Positions 27,050 to 35,939 of a DNA stretch of 55,092 bases are shown here, piece after piece. Both the position numbers and the translations under genes were made by a program. Below the pieces are notes generated by a model, which saw only the letters and a list, made by a program, of their open reading frames with translations, was not told the origin of the DNA and did no database searches. The stretch's first letter is position 1. Every line of letters starts with the position of its first letter. Source of the stretch: AC-32 sp038236705 (GTDB taxonomy: Bacteria; Actinomycetota; Thermoleophilia; Gaiellales; Gaiellaceae); assembly GCA_038236705.1 (NCBI GenBank), contig JBBRZN010000013.1, positions 1 to 55,092 on the forward strand, read 5' to 3'.

Positions 27050-27997
27050 TCAGGCGTTGACGATGAAGACCGGCGTCCCGAGGCGGACGTGGTCGAAGAG
27101 CCACTCCGCGTCGGGGATCTGCATGCGGATGCAGCCGTGCGAGGCCGAGTAGCCGATCGAGGCCGCGTCGGGGGTGCCGTGCATCCCTACCCCGGGAGCC
27201 GAGATCCCCATCCAGCGCGTGCCGAGCGGGTTGCCCGAACCCGGCGGGATCGGCTTCAGGCCCTTGGCCCACTCCGAGTCGGGCGGGCGCCACCACGGGT
27301 TGCGCTGCTTGTCCACGACGGTGAACGAGCCGGTCGGCGTCGGGTAGATCGCCTGGCCGGTCGCTACGCGGATGGTGCGCCAGGGGCGGTCGCCGTTGTA
27401 GAGATGGAGCACGTTCGAGCCACGGTGTATCACGACGACGGCGCCGAAGGTGTTCCGCGTCACCGAGGGCGCGACCGTCTTCGCCACCGGCCGCAGGAGC
27501 GGGCGGTACGCCGCGACGGCGAGCGCGCTCTCCATCCGCAGCTTCGTCTTGAGCCGGTTGAGCCTCAGGCCCGGCTTACCCGCCTTGATGACCGGCCGCA
27601 GTCCGGCGAGGGACGCTGTCGCGTCCTCGGCCTCGACCGAAAGCCGCGCGTCGAGCGCGCTCACGTAGCGGTCGATCCGCTTCTCGTCCACGTCCACGCG
27701 CAACGAGAGGTGTTGCCGCGGCCGCGCCTTGAGCACTTCCTGGACGGCCCAATCGACGTCGGCCTTCGCCCCGAGCGCCGACGGCTTCAGGGTCCAGCGC
27801 TTGCCGTAGAAGGCGAACCGAAGGCGGCGGTCGTACCACCACGAGATCGCAGAACGGGCCCGTTCCGAGTCGAGCCCGCCCACCCTGACCCCTCCGATCG
27901 AGACGCCGTCGGGCACGATCGCGGCGCGCTTCGCGCTCGGGGCGGCGGCTCCGGAGGCGATCCCGGCGAGTACCACGAACAGCAGGAAACGCTTCAC
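27050..27997 (-). CDS. L,D-transpeptidase (YkuD) with peptidoglycan-binding region
   Basis: Forms 3-3 cross-links in peptidoglycan or attaches proteins to it. 315 residues from GTG 27997 (VKRFLLFVVLAGIASGAAA), which gives a clean signal peptide. Residues ~30-180 resemble the PG-binding-4 type domain seen before YkuD domains. The catalytic domain (about 190-315) has GVGMHGTPDAASIGYSASHG followed by CIRM, the His and Cys of the HxG..SHGC motif. Exported. Divergent from the HIT gene with 46 bp between starts. Confidence 0.92.
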   Translation of the reverse strand: MKRFLLFVVLAGIASGAAAPSAKRAAIVPDGVSIGGVRVGGLDSERARSAISWWYDRRLRFAFYGKRWTLKPSALGAKADVDWAVQEVLKARPRQHLSLRVDVDEKRIDRYVSALDARLSVEAEDATASLAGLRPVIKAGKPGLRLNRLKTKLRMESALAVAAYRPLLRPVAKTVAPSVTRNTFGAVVVIHRGSNVLHLYNGDRPWRTIRVATGQAIYPTPTGSFTVVDKQRNPWWRPPDSEWAKGLKPIPPGSGNPLGTRWMGISAPGVGMHGTPDAASIGYSASHGCIRMQIPDAEWLFDHVRLGTPVFIVNA

Positions 27998-28043
27998 GTG
28001 CAGGATTTTAGAGCTCCCGCGCGCAAAATGTAGTCTCGCGCCC

Positions 28044-28526
28044 ATGACGAAGCAGCTCTGGGCCCCCTGGCGGCTCGAGTACATCGCCCAGGCGGACGAG
28101 CAATCCGGCTGCGTCTTCTGCGACGCGGCCTCCGGCGACGACGAGGAACGGCTCGTCGTGCACCGCGGCGAGCACGCGTTCGTCCTGCTGAACAAGTTCC
28201 CCTACTCCTCGGGTCATCTGATGGTGGCCTCCTACCGGCACGTGGGCGAGTTCGCCGAGCTTACGGACGAGGAGGCACTCGAGGTCCACCGGCTGGCGCA
28301 GCGCGGGATCGCGGCGCTCGCCGAGACCTACGCGCCGCAGGGCTACAACCTCGGCTGGAACCTCGGCCGGATCGCAGGTGCCGGCGTCGTCGACCACGTT
28401 CACCTCCACATTGTCCCCCGCTGGGCGGGCGACACGAACTTCATGCCCGTGCTGGCTGACGTGAAGGTTCTTCCGGAGCACCTTGCCGAAACCCGCCGCC
28501 GCCTTGCGGTGGCCTGGCCCAGCTAG
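28044..28526 (+). CDS. HIT family hydrolase (Ap4A-type)
   Basis: 160 residues. The histidine triad HVHLHIVPRW lies near 118-127, and a CxxC (SGCVFCDAA) near residue 22 is a zinc site common in actinobacterial HIT/Ap4A phosphorylase-like proteins. LLNKFPYSSGHLMVASYRH is the usual nucleotide-binding stretch. Probably cleaves dinucleoside polyphosphates or nucleotide monoesters. The start WAPWRLEYI is characteristic of the group. Meets the Ig-repeat gene tail to tail with 3 bp between. Confidence 0.92.
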   Translation: MTKQLWAPWRLEYIAQADEQSGCVFCDAASGDDEERLVVHRGEHAFVLLNKFPYSSGHLMVASYRHVGEFAELTDEEALEVHRLAQRGIAALAETYAPQGYNLGWNLGRIAGAGVVDHVHLHIVPRWAGDTNFMPVLADVKVLPEHLAETRRRLAVAWPS

Positions 28527-28529
28527 GCA

Positions 28530-30863
28530 TTAGCGCACGCTGAATGTGCTCTGCCCGAGGAGCTGCCCGTAACGGCCCTTCGAACGCGCTCCGAAGCCGG
28601 GCCAGACGTACCAGTGGTACAACCCCGTCCTGAGCTGGAGATGGCGGCCACCGAAGAGCCAGCTGCGTGAGAGCTTGCGGTTCGGGAGGTTCGGCCACGT
28701 GCTCAGAACCTTCCGCGAGCCGTAGTAGAGCTGGACGTTGTAGTAGGTCGCCCTCGCCACCCGATTCCACACGAGGAGCGGAGGTCCGTGAACGCGGCGA
28801 CCGTCGCGCGGAGAGCGGAGGAGGATGCTGGGCGGCACGACCGCGCCTGCGCCGCGCGATGCGTTGCCCGCGCGGTCATAGCTGACGACGGCGTAGCGGT
28901 AGTACAACCCGTTCCTGAAGCGCCTGTTCGTGTACCTGCTCGCCCTGCCTTTGTAGACCGGCGTGCGCGGCAAGCTCTTGACGCTCGTCGAGACGAACAC
29001 CTCGACGTGGTCGAAGTCCAGATCGACCGGCGGTGTCCACGACAGCTTCAGACTGCCGTAGCCGACGTTCCGCCTGAGGCGCTTGACGTGCCCCGGCGGC
29101 GTCGTGTCCGTGGTTCCGGGGCCGACTCCGGCGATCTGCCACGAGTACGAGGCCGGGGTCGTGTCGACGTTCCCGGCCGCGTCCACCGCTTGTACGCGGA
29201 AGGTATGGGCTCCGTCCCCGAGGCCGGAAAACGTCTTTGGTGATTCGCAAGATGTGGTGCCACCGGCGTCTAGGCCGCAGGCGAACGTCGATCCAGCCTC
29301 GGTGCTCGTGAAGGTGAAGTTCGCCGAGGCGCTGGTACTCGAGGCCGGTGGCGTGGACGCGATCGCCGTATTCGGGGCAACAGTGTCGACAATCCATGTG
29401 TATTCGGTCGTAAGGCCGACGTTCCCGAACGATACGGCGCGGACGGAGAACGTGTGCGAGCCGTCGTCGAGACCGGTGTAGAGGCGGGGACTCGTGCAGC
29501 TGCCGAAGCTGCCGGTGTCGAGCTTGCATTGGTAGGTGCTGCTCGGCTTGTTCGACGAAAAGCTGAAGCTGGCCGTCGTCTGGTTCGTGAGCAGCGGCGG
29601 CTTGTCGATCAATGTCACGAGCGGATGGACGGTATCGATCGTCCAGGTGTACGACGTCACGGTACTTTCATGGCCGATCGAATCCACAGCTTTCACGTCG
29701 AACGTATGTGATCCCTCGCCGAGATTCGAGTAGCTCGCTGGGGGACATGTCGAATAGCCACCGCCGTCGAGCTGACACTTGAAGATCACGGTCTCGGCAT
29801 CTGAGAACGCAAAGCTTGCGCTGTCCGCACCGCTTGGGTTTTGCGGCGCCGAGGTGATCGACGGTGGCGGAGGGGGCGTTGCGTCGATTGCCCAGGTGTA
29901 TGAGTTCGACGTTTCGTTCCCGGCCCCGTCGACGGCCTTGACGAGAAACGTGTGCGACCCGTCGGCGAGGTCAACGTAGCCCGCCGTACCTGATGAGCAG
30001 TTCGCGAACCCGCTGCCGTCGAGGTTGCAGAGAAGCGTAACGCCCGCTTCGTCATCGGAGAAGCTGAAGTTCGCGTCGCGTGTCGCGCTTGGATTTGGCG
30101 GCACCCCCCCCACCGCAAACGCAGGCGCCGGCGGAGGCGTGGCATCGACCTTCCAGCTGTACGTTGCCGAAGAGCCGGTGTTGCCGGCCAGATCCGTCGC
30201 CTGGACCGCGAAGATGTGGCTGCCGTCACCAAGGGGTCCGTAGGTCACGCCGCTCGAGCACGGTACGAACGATGCGTTGTCCAGGCTGCAGGCGAAGTCG
30301 GAACCCGGCTCATTGCTGGAAAAGCCAAAGCTCGGCGTTGGATCATTGGACGGATCGGATGGCATGCTCATCAGGGTCACCGTCGGCGGCGTGCCGTCGA
30401 CGGTGACGGTTGGATCCGACCCTTTAAGAGCAAACGGGCCGCCGCTGCCGGACAATGCCGTTCCCCACGTATACGACCCTTCCCCGGCAGGTGCCGTGGC
30501 CGAAAAAGACACGGTGAGCGTGTCGCCGGGACAGAGTTTGTCCCCAGGGATCGCGGTCAAATCGATCGAGTCGCTGTCAGCAGTGGCGATCCACGGGCCG
30601 ACCGAGCACGCCGTCATTGCACTGAGAACGCCGCTGACGCTGAAGCCTGAGGGAATCTGGATGTGAGCCTCGCTCGCCGCGTTGGGCGAGCTCTTGTTGT
30701 TTGTCAGCGAAATGCTGAATGTCGCGCTCGATGAGGGCTGCACGGCGACCGGGCTGATCGCAGCGTGATACCCGTCGCCGGGCGCAGCGGCAGCATGCGC
30801 AACGAATGGAACGACAAGCACGACGCCTGCGAGCGCCGCGCCATACAGCCGGGCGCGGCTCAT
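28530..30863 (-). CDS. Secreted protein with five Ig-like repeats and an FN3-like domain
   Basis: 777 residues. Signal peptide 1-28 (VVLVVPFVAHAAAA), an N-terminal beta domain (30-155), then five Ig-like repeats of about 85 residues. Each has the pattern F.FSS.E...F.C.LD...F..CSS...Y..L.DGSHTF.V.A.D..GN.....Y.W, including a conserved Cys pair. An FN3-like domain (WTPPVDLDFDHVEVF) and a basic beta-rich tail follow. No catalytic motif. Probably a cell-surface adhesin or stalk. Coupled by ATGA to the proline-rich membrane protein upstream, which may anchor it. Confidence 0.85.
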   Translation of the reverse strand: MSRARLYGAALAGVVLVVPFVAHAAAAPGDGYHAAISPVAVQPSSSATFSISLTNNKSSPNAASEAHIQIPSGFSVSGVLSAMTACSVGPWIATADSDSIDLTAIPGDKLCPGDTLTVSFSATAPAGEGSYTWGTALSGSGGPFALKGSDPTVTVDGTPPTVTLMSMPSDPSNDPTPSFGFSSNEPGSDFACSLDNASFVPCSSGVTYGPLGDGSHIFAVQATDLAGNTGSSATYSWKVDATPPPAPAFAVGGVPPNPSATRDANFSFSDDEAGVTLLCNLDGSGFANCSSGTAGYVDLADGSHTFLVKAVDGAGNETSNSYTWAIDATPPPPPSITSAPQNPSGADSASFAFSDAETVIFKCQLDGGGYSTCPPASYSNLGEGSHTFDVKAVDSIGHESTVTSYTWTIDTVHPLVTLIDKPPLLTNQTTASFSFSSNKPSSTYQCKLDTGSFGSCTSPRLYTGLDDGSHTFSVRAVSFGNVGLTTEYTWIVDTVAPNTAIASTPPASSTSASANFTFTSTEAGSTFACGLDAGGTTSCESPKTFSGLGDGAHTFRVQAVDAAGNVDTTPASYSWQIAGVGPGTTDTTPPGHVKRLRRNVGYGSLKLSWTPPVDLDFDHVEVFVSTSVKSLPRTPVYKGRASRYTNRRFRNGLYYRYAVVSYDRAGNASRGAGAVVPPSILLRSPRDGRRVHGPPLLVWNRVARATYYNVQLYYGSRKVLSTWPNLPNRKLSRSWLFGGRHLQLRTGLYHWYVWPGFGARSKGRYGQLLGQSTFSVR

Positions 30864-31486
30864 GACGCAGCCATCGTGATCAGAAGGCCGAGGCCGATGC
30901 TAAGGGCCGTCGCGATGCCCCCGTAGATGAATTGATCACGCTGCTCGTAGACGACGATCCCGACAGGCCTCGGCAAGGCCCACGGCGGAGTCAACGCGAT
31001 TGCAACCACGATCAACGAGAGTCCCAGCAGGATCCCGAGGAGAAGCGGCAGGAGGCTCGAGGACGATCCCGAGCTGAGGCTCGCGACCGGGACGGACGTC
31101 GGTCCCAGCGACGCCGGCCGCAGCTGCGTGATCTCAGGCGGCGGAGGCGGGCCGGACGTCGGAGCCGCTGGCAGAATGGCCTTCTTCCTTTTCGGTTGCG
31201 CCTGCTGGCGGACGACAGGTTGGCGGTGCGACTTGACGCGTGGTGACGTGAAAGCCGCAGGCGGCGGCGGTGGCGGCGGCACGTAGGTCTGGGCCGGAGG
31301 AGGAGGCGGTGGAGGCGGTGGTGGCGGTGGCGGCGGAGGCGGTGGCGGTAACGGCCGCGCCGTAGTCGTGGGCGGCGGTGGATCCGGGTTGGGCACCGTG
31401 GTGGTTCCGGTAGCCCCCTGCGGTCCGCCGGCATATGCGTACGTCGACGCGAAGCCGAGCAGAGCGAAACACGCAAGAAGTGTCAC
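30860..31486 (-). CDS. Proline-rich membrane protein
   Basis: 208 residues. Signal peptide (LLACFALLGFASTYAYAGG), a long uninterrupted proline run near 47-64, further PPP runs, a basic stretch (QAQPKRKKA), and two membrane helices (about 146-166 and 187-207). Low-complexity sequence gives no family. The proline arm could span the cell wall. Its stop overlaps the ATG of the Ig-repeat protein, so the two are probably made together. The window 31487-31640 upstream of it holds nothing recognisable. Confidence 0.8.
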   Translation of the reverse strand: MTLLACFALLGFASTYAYAGGPQGATGTTTVPNPDPPPPTTTARPLPPPPPPPPPPPPPPPPPPAQTYVPPPPPPPAAFTSPRVKSHRQPVVRQQAQPKRKKAILPAAPTSGPPPPPEITQLRPASLGPTSVPVASLSSGSSSSLLPLLLGILLGLSLIVVAIALTPPWALPRPVGIVVYEQRDQFIYGGIATALSIGLGLLITMAAS

Positions 31487-31640
31487 CCTGAAGCGACGAC
31501 TTGACCCCCACCGCGTGGCGGCCGGAGATCGGTGACTCGGGTTCTCTCTCAGTTTTCGGCTCCTCCCCTACCCCATGTTGCGAGGCTTCACGACAGTAGC
31601 ACCGATTTTCTCCATCGCAAACAGGAATCTCGAGGGCGGC

Positions 31641-32873
31641 TCAGACCATGAGCTCGGCGACCGCCGCGACCGTCTGATCGATCTCGTCGTCCGCGTGCGC
31701 GAGTGAGAGAAAGAGCGCCTCGAACTGCGACGGCGCCACGTAGATCCCGCGCCCGAGGAGCCCGCGGAAAAGCTCTCCGTAGCGCTCGGTGCTGCTTCCC
31801 CGCGCATCGTCGAGGTTCCGCACTGGACCGACGTGCGCGAACAGCGTAGCCATGGCCCCAACGCGCTGGACGCACCAACCCGGCGCAGCCTCACGGAGGC
31901 CCTGCTCGAGCCGGGCCCCTCGTCGCTCGAGCTCCTCGTAGACCTCCGGCGTGAGCCGACGCAGCACCGAAAGGCCGGCCGCGGTGGCGAGCGGGTTCCC
32001 GGAGAGCGTGCCCGCCTGGTAGACGTCGCCGACGGGCGCGAGGCGCTGCATCAGCTCGGTCGGCCCGCCGAAGGCCGCGAGCGGTAGGCCGCCGCCGACG
32101 ATCTTGCCGAGCACGGTCAGGTCGGGCAGGATGCCGAAGCGCTCCTGGGCGCCCCCGCGGGCGACCCGGAAACCCGTGATCACCTCGTCGAAGACGAGCA
32201 GGGCGCCGCTCTCGTCGCAGAGGCGGCGCAGGCCCGCGAGGAAGCCCTCCGCGGGTGGGACGACACCCATGTTTCCGGCGACCGGCTCGACGAAGATGCA
32301 GGCCGCGCCGTCCAAGACCGCCTGTGCCGCGTCGAGGTCGTTGTAGGGCACCACTCGGCCCTCGCCCGAGGTTTGGATGCCGAGCGTCGCCACTCCGGAG
32401 CCCGCCTCGGAGAGAAACGGGTCGGCGTGGCCGTGGTAGCAGCCGGCGAAGCGCACGAACGGCTCGCGGCCCGTCGCTGCCCGGGCCAGACGCAGCGTGC
32501 TCATCGCGGCCTCCGTGCCCGAGGAGACGAGCCGCACCTGCTCGACCGACGGCACCGCGTCCACGATCTCGGCGGCGAGCTCGACTTCCCCCTCGGTCGC
32601 CGTCCCGAAGGTGGTGCCCCGGCGCGCCGCGCTCACGATCGCCTGGATCGTCTCCGGGTCGGCGTGCCCGAAGATCAGCGGCCCCCAGGAGAGCACCCAG
32701 TCGAGATAGCGCCGGCCCTCGATGTCCTCGAGGTACGCTCCCTGGCCGCGTCGGGCGAAGAGCGGCTCGTCGAGACCGACGGCCTTCATCGCACGCACCG
32801 GCGAGTTGACCCCGCCGGGGATCAGCTCGAGCGCGCGGGCGTAGAGCTCGGCCGCCCGCGTCGTCTGCGTCAT
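31641..32873 (-). CDS. hemL: Glutamate-1-semialdehyde 2,1-aminomutase
   Basis: PLP enzyme converting glutamate-1-semialdehyde to 5-aminolevulinate for haem synthesis. 410 residues from ATG 32873, which overlaps the hemA stop. Motifs: NSPVRAMKAVG, SGTEAAMSTLRLARA, VFDEVITGFRV (PLP Asp), and LGKIVGGGLPLAAFGG, whose Lys forms the Schiff base. The longer open frame is a hemA shadow. Downstream of hemA in a C5-pathway pair. Confidence 0.96.
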   Translation of the reverse strand: MTQTTRAAELYARALELIPGGVNSPVRAMKAVGLDEPLFARRGQGAYLEDIEGRRYLDWVLSWGPLIFGHADPETIQAIVSAARRGTTFGTATEGEVELAAEIVDAVPSVEQVRLVSSGTEAAMSTLRLARAATGREPFVRFAGCYHGHADPFLSEAGSGVATLGIQTSGEGRVVPYNDLDAAQAVLDGAACIFVEPVAGNMGVVPPAEGFLAGLRRLCDESGALLVFDEVITGFRVARGGAQERFGILPDLTVLGKIVGGGLPLAAFGGPTELMQRLAPVGDVYQAGTLSGNPLATAAGLSVLRRLTPEVYEELERRGARLEQGLREAAPGWCVQRVGAMATLFAHVGPVRNLDDARGSSTERYGELFRGLLGRGIYVAPSQFEALFLSLAHADDEIDQTVAAVAELMV

Positions 32874-34087
32874 TCGTCCTCGCGCAGGGCGAAGAGGTCG
32901 CGCAGCGGCTCGGAGCCGGCTTCCTTCGCGCGGACGGTCGGCGCGTGCAGGAGCTTGTTCACGATCTGCGAGGTCAGCGTCTCGACGGCCTTGCGCTCGC
33001 GTGGCGAGAGCTCCGCCAGACGGGGCTCGGCCCGCGCGAGCTCCTCGGAGCGAATCGTCTCGGCGCGGTCGCGAAGCGCGCGAATCGCGCCGGCGGCACC
33101 GCGCGAACGGCGCCACTCGGCGAAGCGCGCCGCCTCCTGGGCGACGATCTGCTCCGCCTCGCGCACGTCCTCCTCGCGGCCGACGAGCCCGTCGCCGAGG
33201 TCGTCGATGTCGAAGAGCGTGCAACCCTCGAGCTCGCCGATCGCCGCATCGAGGTCGCGCGGGACGGCTACGTCCACGAGCACGAGCGGCTTGGCCCGGG
33301 GCTGGACGGCCTCGGCGTGCAGGATCGGGTAGGGGCAGCGCGTCGCGGAGATGACGAGGTCGGCGTCGGTCAGCTCGACCGCGACGGCGTCGAAGGCGGC
33401 TGCGCGGCCGCCGACGCGCTCGGCCAGCTCCTCTGCGCTCTCGAGCGTGCGGCTCGAGACGATCACCTCCGCCCCACGCGCCCGCAGCTCGCGGGCCGCG
33501 AGCTCGCTCATCTTCCCGGCCCCGAAGAGCAGCGCCCGGCGGTTCTCGACCCCACCCAGCGTCTTGGCCGCGAGCTCGACCGCAGAGGCCGCGACCGACT
33601 CGGGTAGCTCCGCGAGGTTCGCCTCGGTGCGCACGCGCTTGCCCGCTCGCAGCGCGTCCTCGAAGAGGCGGTTGAGGAGCGGCCCGGTCGCGCCCGCGGT
33701 CAGTGCCGCGTCGTAGGCCTGGCGCACCTGGCCGAGGATCTGCGCCTCGCCGGGCACGAGCGAGTCGAGCCCCGCCGCGACGCGGAAGAGGTGCTCGACC
33801 GCATCCTCACCCTCCCAGCTCGCGAGCACGTCGCCGAGCTCCAGCCCTGAGCGGCGCTCGAGCTCCTCCCTCGCGCGCTCCTCGCTTCCGCCCGCGAGGT
33901 AGATCTCGGTGCGGTTGCAGGTCGAGAGCACGACCGCCTCGACCCCGTCACCCGCAAGCGCCGCCGCGAGCTCGAGCGCGTTGCCGTCGGCGAGGAAGAG
34001 CCGCTCGCGAACCTCGAGCGGCGCGTGGCGGTGCGACACGCCGACGGCGCGCAGGCCCTCGGATTCATGCGCTTGAAGTAGGGCCAC
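32870..34087 (-). CDS. hemA: Glutamyl-tRNA reductase
   Basis: NADPH-dependent reduction of glutamyl-tRNA(Glu) to glutamate-1-semialdehyde, the first C5-pathway step. The start region LRAVGVSHRHAPLEVRERL and STCNRTEIY (nucleophilic Cys) are diagnostic; SRTLESAEELAERVGG belongs to the NADPH domain. GTG at 34087 is chosen (405 residues) because the family begins just after it and because further extension would run into the start of the divergent gene at 34166. No haem-regulatory motif is seen. hemL follows directly. Confidence 0.94.
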   Translation of the reverse strand: MALLQAHESEGLRAVGVSHRHAPLEVRERLFLADGNALELAAALAGDGVEAVVLSTCNRTEIYLAGGSEERAREELERRSGLELGDVLASWEGEDAVEHLFRVAAGLDSLVPGEAQILGQVRQAYDAALTAGATGPLLNRLFEDALRAGKRVRTEANLAELPESVAASAVELAAKTLGGVENRRALLFGAGKMSELAARELRARGAEVIVSSRTLESAEELAERVGGRAAAFDAVAVELTDADLVISATRCPYPILHAEAVQPRAKPLVLVDVAVPRDLDAAIGELEGCTLFDIDDLGDGLVGREEDVREAEQIVAQEAARFAEWRRSRGAAGAIRALRDRAETIRSEELARAEPRLAELSPRERKAVETLTSQIVNKLLHAPTVRAKEAGSEPLRDLFALREDE

Positions 34088-34165
34088 GGGGGAACCGCAG
34101 CCGATCCTACCGTCGGCGCCGAGGCGGATGTTTCGGTGGACGTATCCACGGTCAAAGCGAAGAGG

Positions 34166-34485
34166 ATGAGCGAGCCGGGCCTCGACCTGCACGAGTGGGA
34201 GACGCGCTGGGCCGAGCTCCAGGAGCTGACCGAGGGCGCACCCGACGAGGCCTGCCGGAGATCGTGCGTGCCGTGGAGCAGATGCTGACCGAGCGCGGCT
34301 ACGACCTGGAGAACCCGGTCGTGACCGAAGGCGAGGACCCCGACCTCGTGCACGACTTCAGCGCCGCCCGCGACATCGCGCGGGCGGCCGAAAAGGGCGA
34401 GATCGAGCCCGAGGACATCGAGACGACGCTCGAGGACCTCTCCGAGATCCACGACTACCTCGCCGAGCAGCGCGCCTCGCCGTAA
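34166..34485 (+). pseudogene. Conserved acidic hypothetical protein, one frameshift
   Basis: ATG 34166 reads MSEPGLDLHEWETRWAELQE...PDEA, then the sense continues one frame over as LPEIVRAVEQMLTERGYDLEN...LAEQRASP. Joined, it is about 105 residues, acidic and helical. The break is near 34250 and looks like a missing base (GAGGC|CTGCC). Family not recognised. Divergent from hemA, 78 bp between starts. May be intact in the living cell. Confidence 0.65.
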
Positions 34486-34581
34486 CTTGGAGAGCCGGCG
34501 TGGCTACCTGATCGGCAGCCCGGCAGGCGTGTCGAGCGCGGAAGCCGCTACCGCGCCGCCTTCCTATTAGAGTTCCCGGCC

Positions 34582-34950
34582 GTGCGTGTGACAGCAGTCC
34601 TGCTTGCCGCGCTAATGCTGGCGTTCGCGGGAGTGGCCGCTTCGGGACAGCCTTCCGGACTTCGAGGCGTGGTGATGCGAGGGCCCACGAAACCGGTGTG
34701 CCGGGTGGGCGAGCCCTGCGAGGAGCCGGCGAAGGGTCTCGTCCTCCAGTTCAGGCGCGACGGGACTGTGCGGGCCCAGGTGACTACGAACCGTTATGGC
34801 AAGTACGTCGTGCGGCTGCGGCCGGGCAGATACGGGGTCGCGACGCCGAAGCTCCGGGTTGGTCAGGGGCTGACTCCACGCTTCGTGCGGGTGGTGCCCC
34901 GAGCAAGGATCGGCCGTGTCGACTTCCACCTCGACACCGGCATTCGGTAG
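34582..34950 (+). CDS. Small secreted protein, carboxypeptidase-regulatory-like fold
   Basis: 122 residues from GTG, with a signal peptide (VTAVLLAALMLAFAGVAASG). The mature part has the beta pattern of CarboxypepD_reg/transthyretin-like domains (GRVRAQVTTNRYGKYVVRLRPGRY in part) and one Cys pair (CRVGEPC). Probably an extracytoplasmic binding or scaffold domain. Stands alone; a structured region follows. Confidence 0.7.
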   Translation: MRVTAVLLAALMLAFAGVAASGQPSGLRGVVMRGPTKPVCRVGEPCEEPAKGLVLQFRRDGTVRAQVTTNRYGKYVVRLRPGRYGVATPKLRVGQGLTPRFVRVVPRARIGRVDFHLDTGIR

Positions 34951-35280
34951 CCCCTTCCCCCGAAATAGCGCAAGCTGTCCCCGCTGCTCGCATCTGTGGG
35001 GAATGACGAGCCGGGTGGCTCGTTCCTGGCCTTCTCCCTTCGGGGGCTTGGCGACAACACCGAGGGAAGGGGAAGACGGCCACCCGGCTCGCATCGATGG
35101 TCTGCTGACTATCGTCGAGCGATCGCCCACCTCGACCTGATCGACAGCCAGATCGACGGCTGCGGCAGCATGCAGCCGGCCTGAACGGAAGGGCCGAAAG
35201 CTGACCGTGGAGGCGCAGGAGTACGTCGTGGACGTAATCAGCCGCCTGGAGAGGAGCGATCGCGATCTCCGCGACTGAGA
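34951..35280. other. Gene-free stretch holding a long stem-loop
   Basis: 330 bases before tRNA-Gly. Beside the stem-loop at 35007-35094, there is a repeated GCTCGCATC (about 34986 and 35090) and a short basic frame ending at 35278 (GTG 35207, VEAQEYVVDVISRLERSDRD in part) that may be a gene remnant. Nothing else is supported. Confidence 0.5.
35007..35094 (+). ncRNA. Candidate structured RNA / switch hairpin
   Basis: CGAGCCGGGTGGC (35007-35019) is exactly complementary to GCCACCCGGCTCG (35082-35094), giving a 13-bp outer stem. Inside it CTTCTCC and GGGGAAG, then CTTGG and CCGAG, also pair, with U.G wobbles that only work in plus-strand RNA. The left arm can instead fold locally (ACGAGCC-GGGT-GGCTCGT, 35006-35023), so two shapes compete. 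No known RNA family recognised. Confidence 0.4.
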
Positions 35281-35353
35281 AGCGGACGACGGGGATCGAA
35301 CCCGCGACCCTCAGCTTGGGAAGCTGATGCTCTACCAACTGAGCTACGTCCGC
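35281..35353 (-). tRNA. tRNA-Gly (CCC)
   Basis: 73 nt: acceptor GCGGACG/CGTCCGC, D-arm with GTTGGTAGAGC, anticodon loop CTTCCCAAG with CCC, T-loop TTCGATC, discriminator T (usual for bacterial tRNA-Gly). No CCA encoded. Its 5' half, from anticodon stem to first base, is the left att copy of element E2, so this part of the gene and its promoter were delivered by the element. Confidence 0.95.
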
Positions 35354-35939
35354 GAAGCGCCAAGATTAGCCGCTTTCCGAATACCCGCGAGGGCACCGAA
35401 TGGTCCGGCTGGCCAGAGATTGGCCAGCTTGAGCCCTCGGGACGGCCGCTGGACAGCTGACGCGACACTCCCACGCGCGCGTTCGCCCACGGCCGGCTCA
35501 TCAGCGGCCGCAGAGCCGTTAGAGGGGGGCTTAGACCCCTTCCCAGATTTCGACCCGTCGCAGTCCGCGCGAGCGGAGGCAAGCGGGGTCGAGGCCGTGA
35601 GAACGGCCGCGCGGTAAAGCTGCACCTGGGCGCGCTCGAGACCCCGTGCCGACGACGAACGCCGACGACTCAGCAAACGGCAGAACGTCCGAGGGCCACT
35701 GTTTCCCGTCAGGGGGCAGTGCGCCTCGGAACCGCTCACCTCGGATCTAGCGCCGGCAGTGAGGGCCCGACAGTCACGGGAAAGCCGATTGGGAGCAGGG
35801 AGATACTTCGGTGGCGCTCGTCCGGGTGGCGCGAAGGTCCGGCGAAGTGGCGGGGCTTGGCGTTTGGGCACGGATTGGGCACGCCTCAGACACCCACCTA
35901 GGCGTTTCCTTCCCGAACGTTTAGGCTCGAAAACGGCTA
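35354..35939. other. E2 left end, no supported gene
   Basis: About 590 bases. It holds a paired TGGCCA motif (35410-35428) and the block shared with E1 (35590-35882). Open frames here are shadows of that block and give no family match. Confidence 0.55.
35590..35882. repeat. E2 copy of block shared with E1 (inverted)
   Basis: The reverse complement matches 18601-18890: about 98% over the first ~140 bp, then patchy. It begins (at 35882, reading left) with the same TGCCCAA tandem. About 530 bp from the left att site, mirroring E1. Confidence 0.85.

Noticed and set aside
26469..27152. 227-residue plus frame opposite the STG-repeat and YkuD genes
   Set aside because: Spans two real minus genes and lacks any family sequence.
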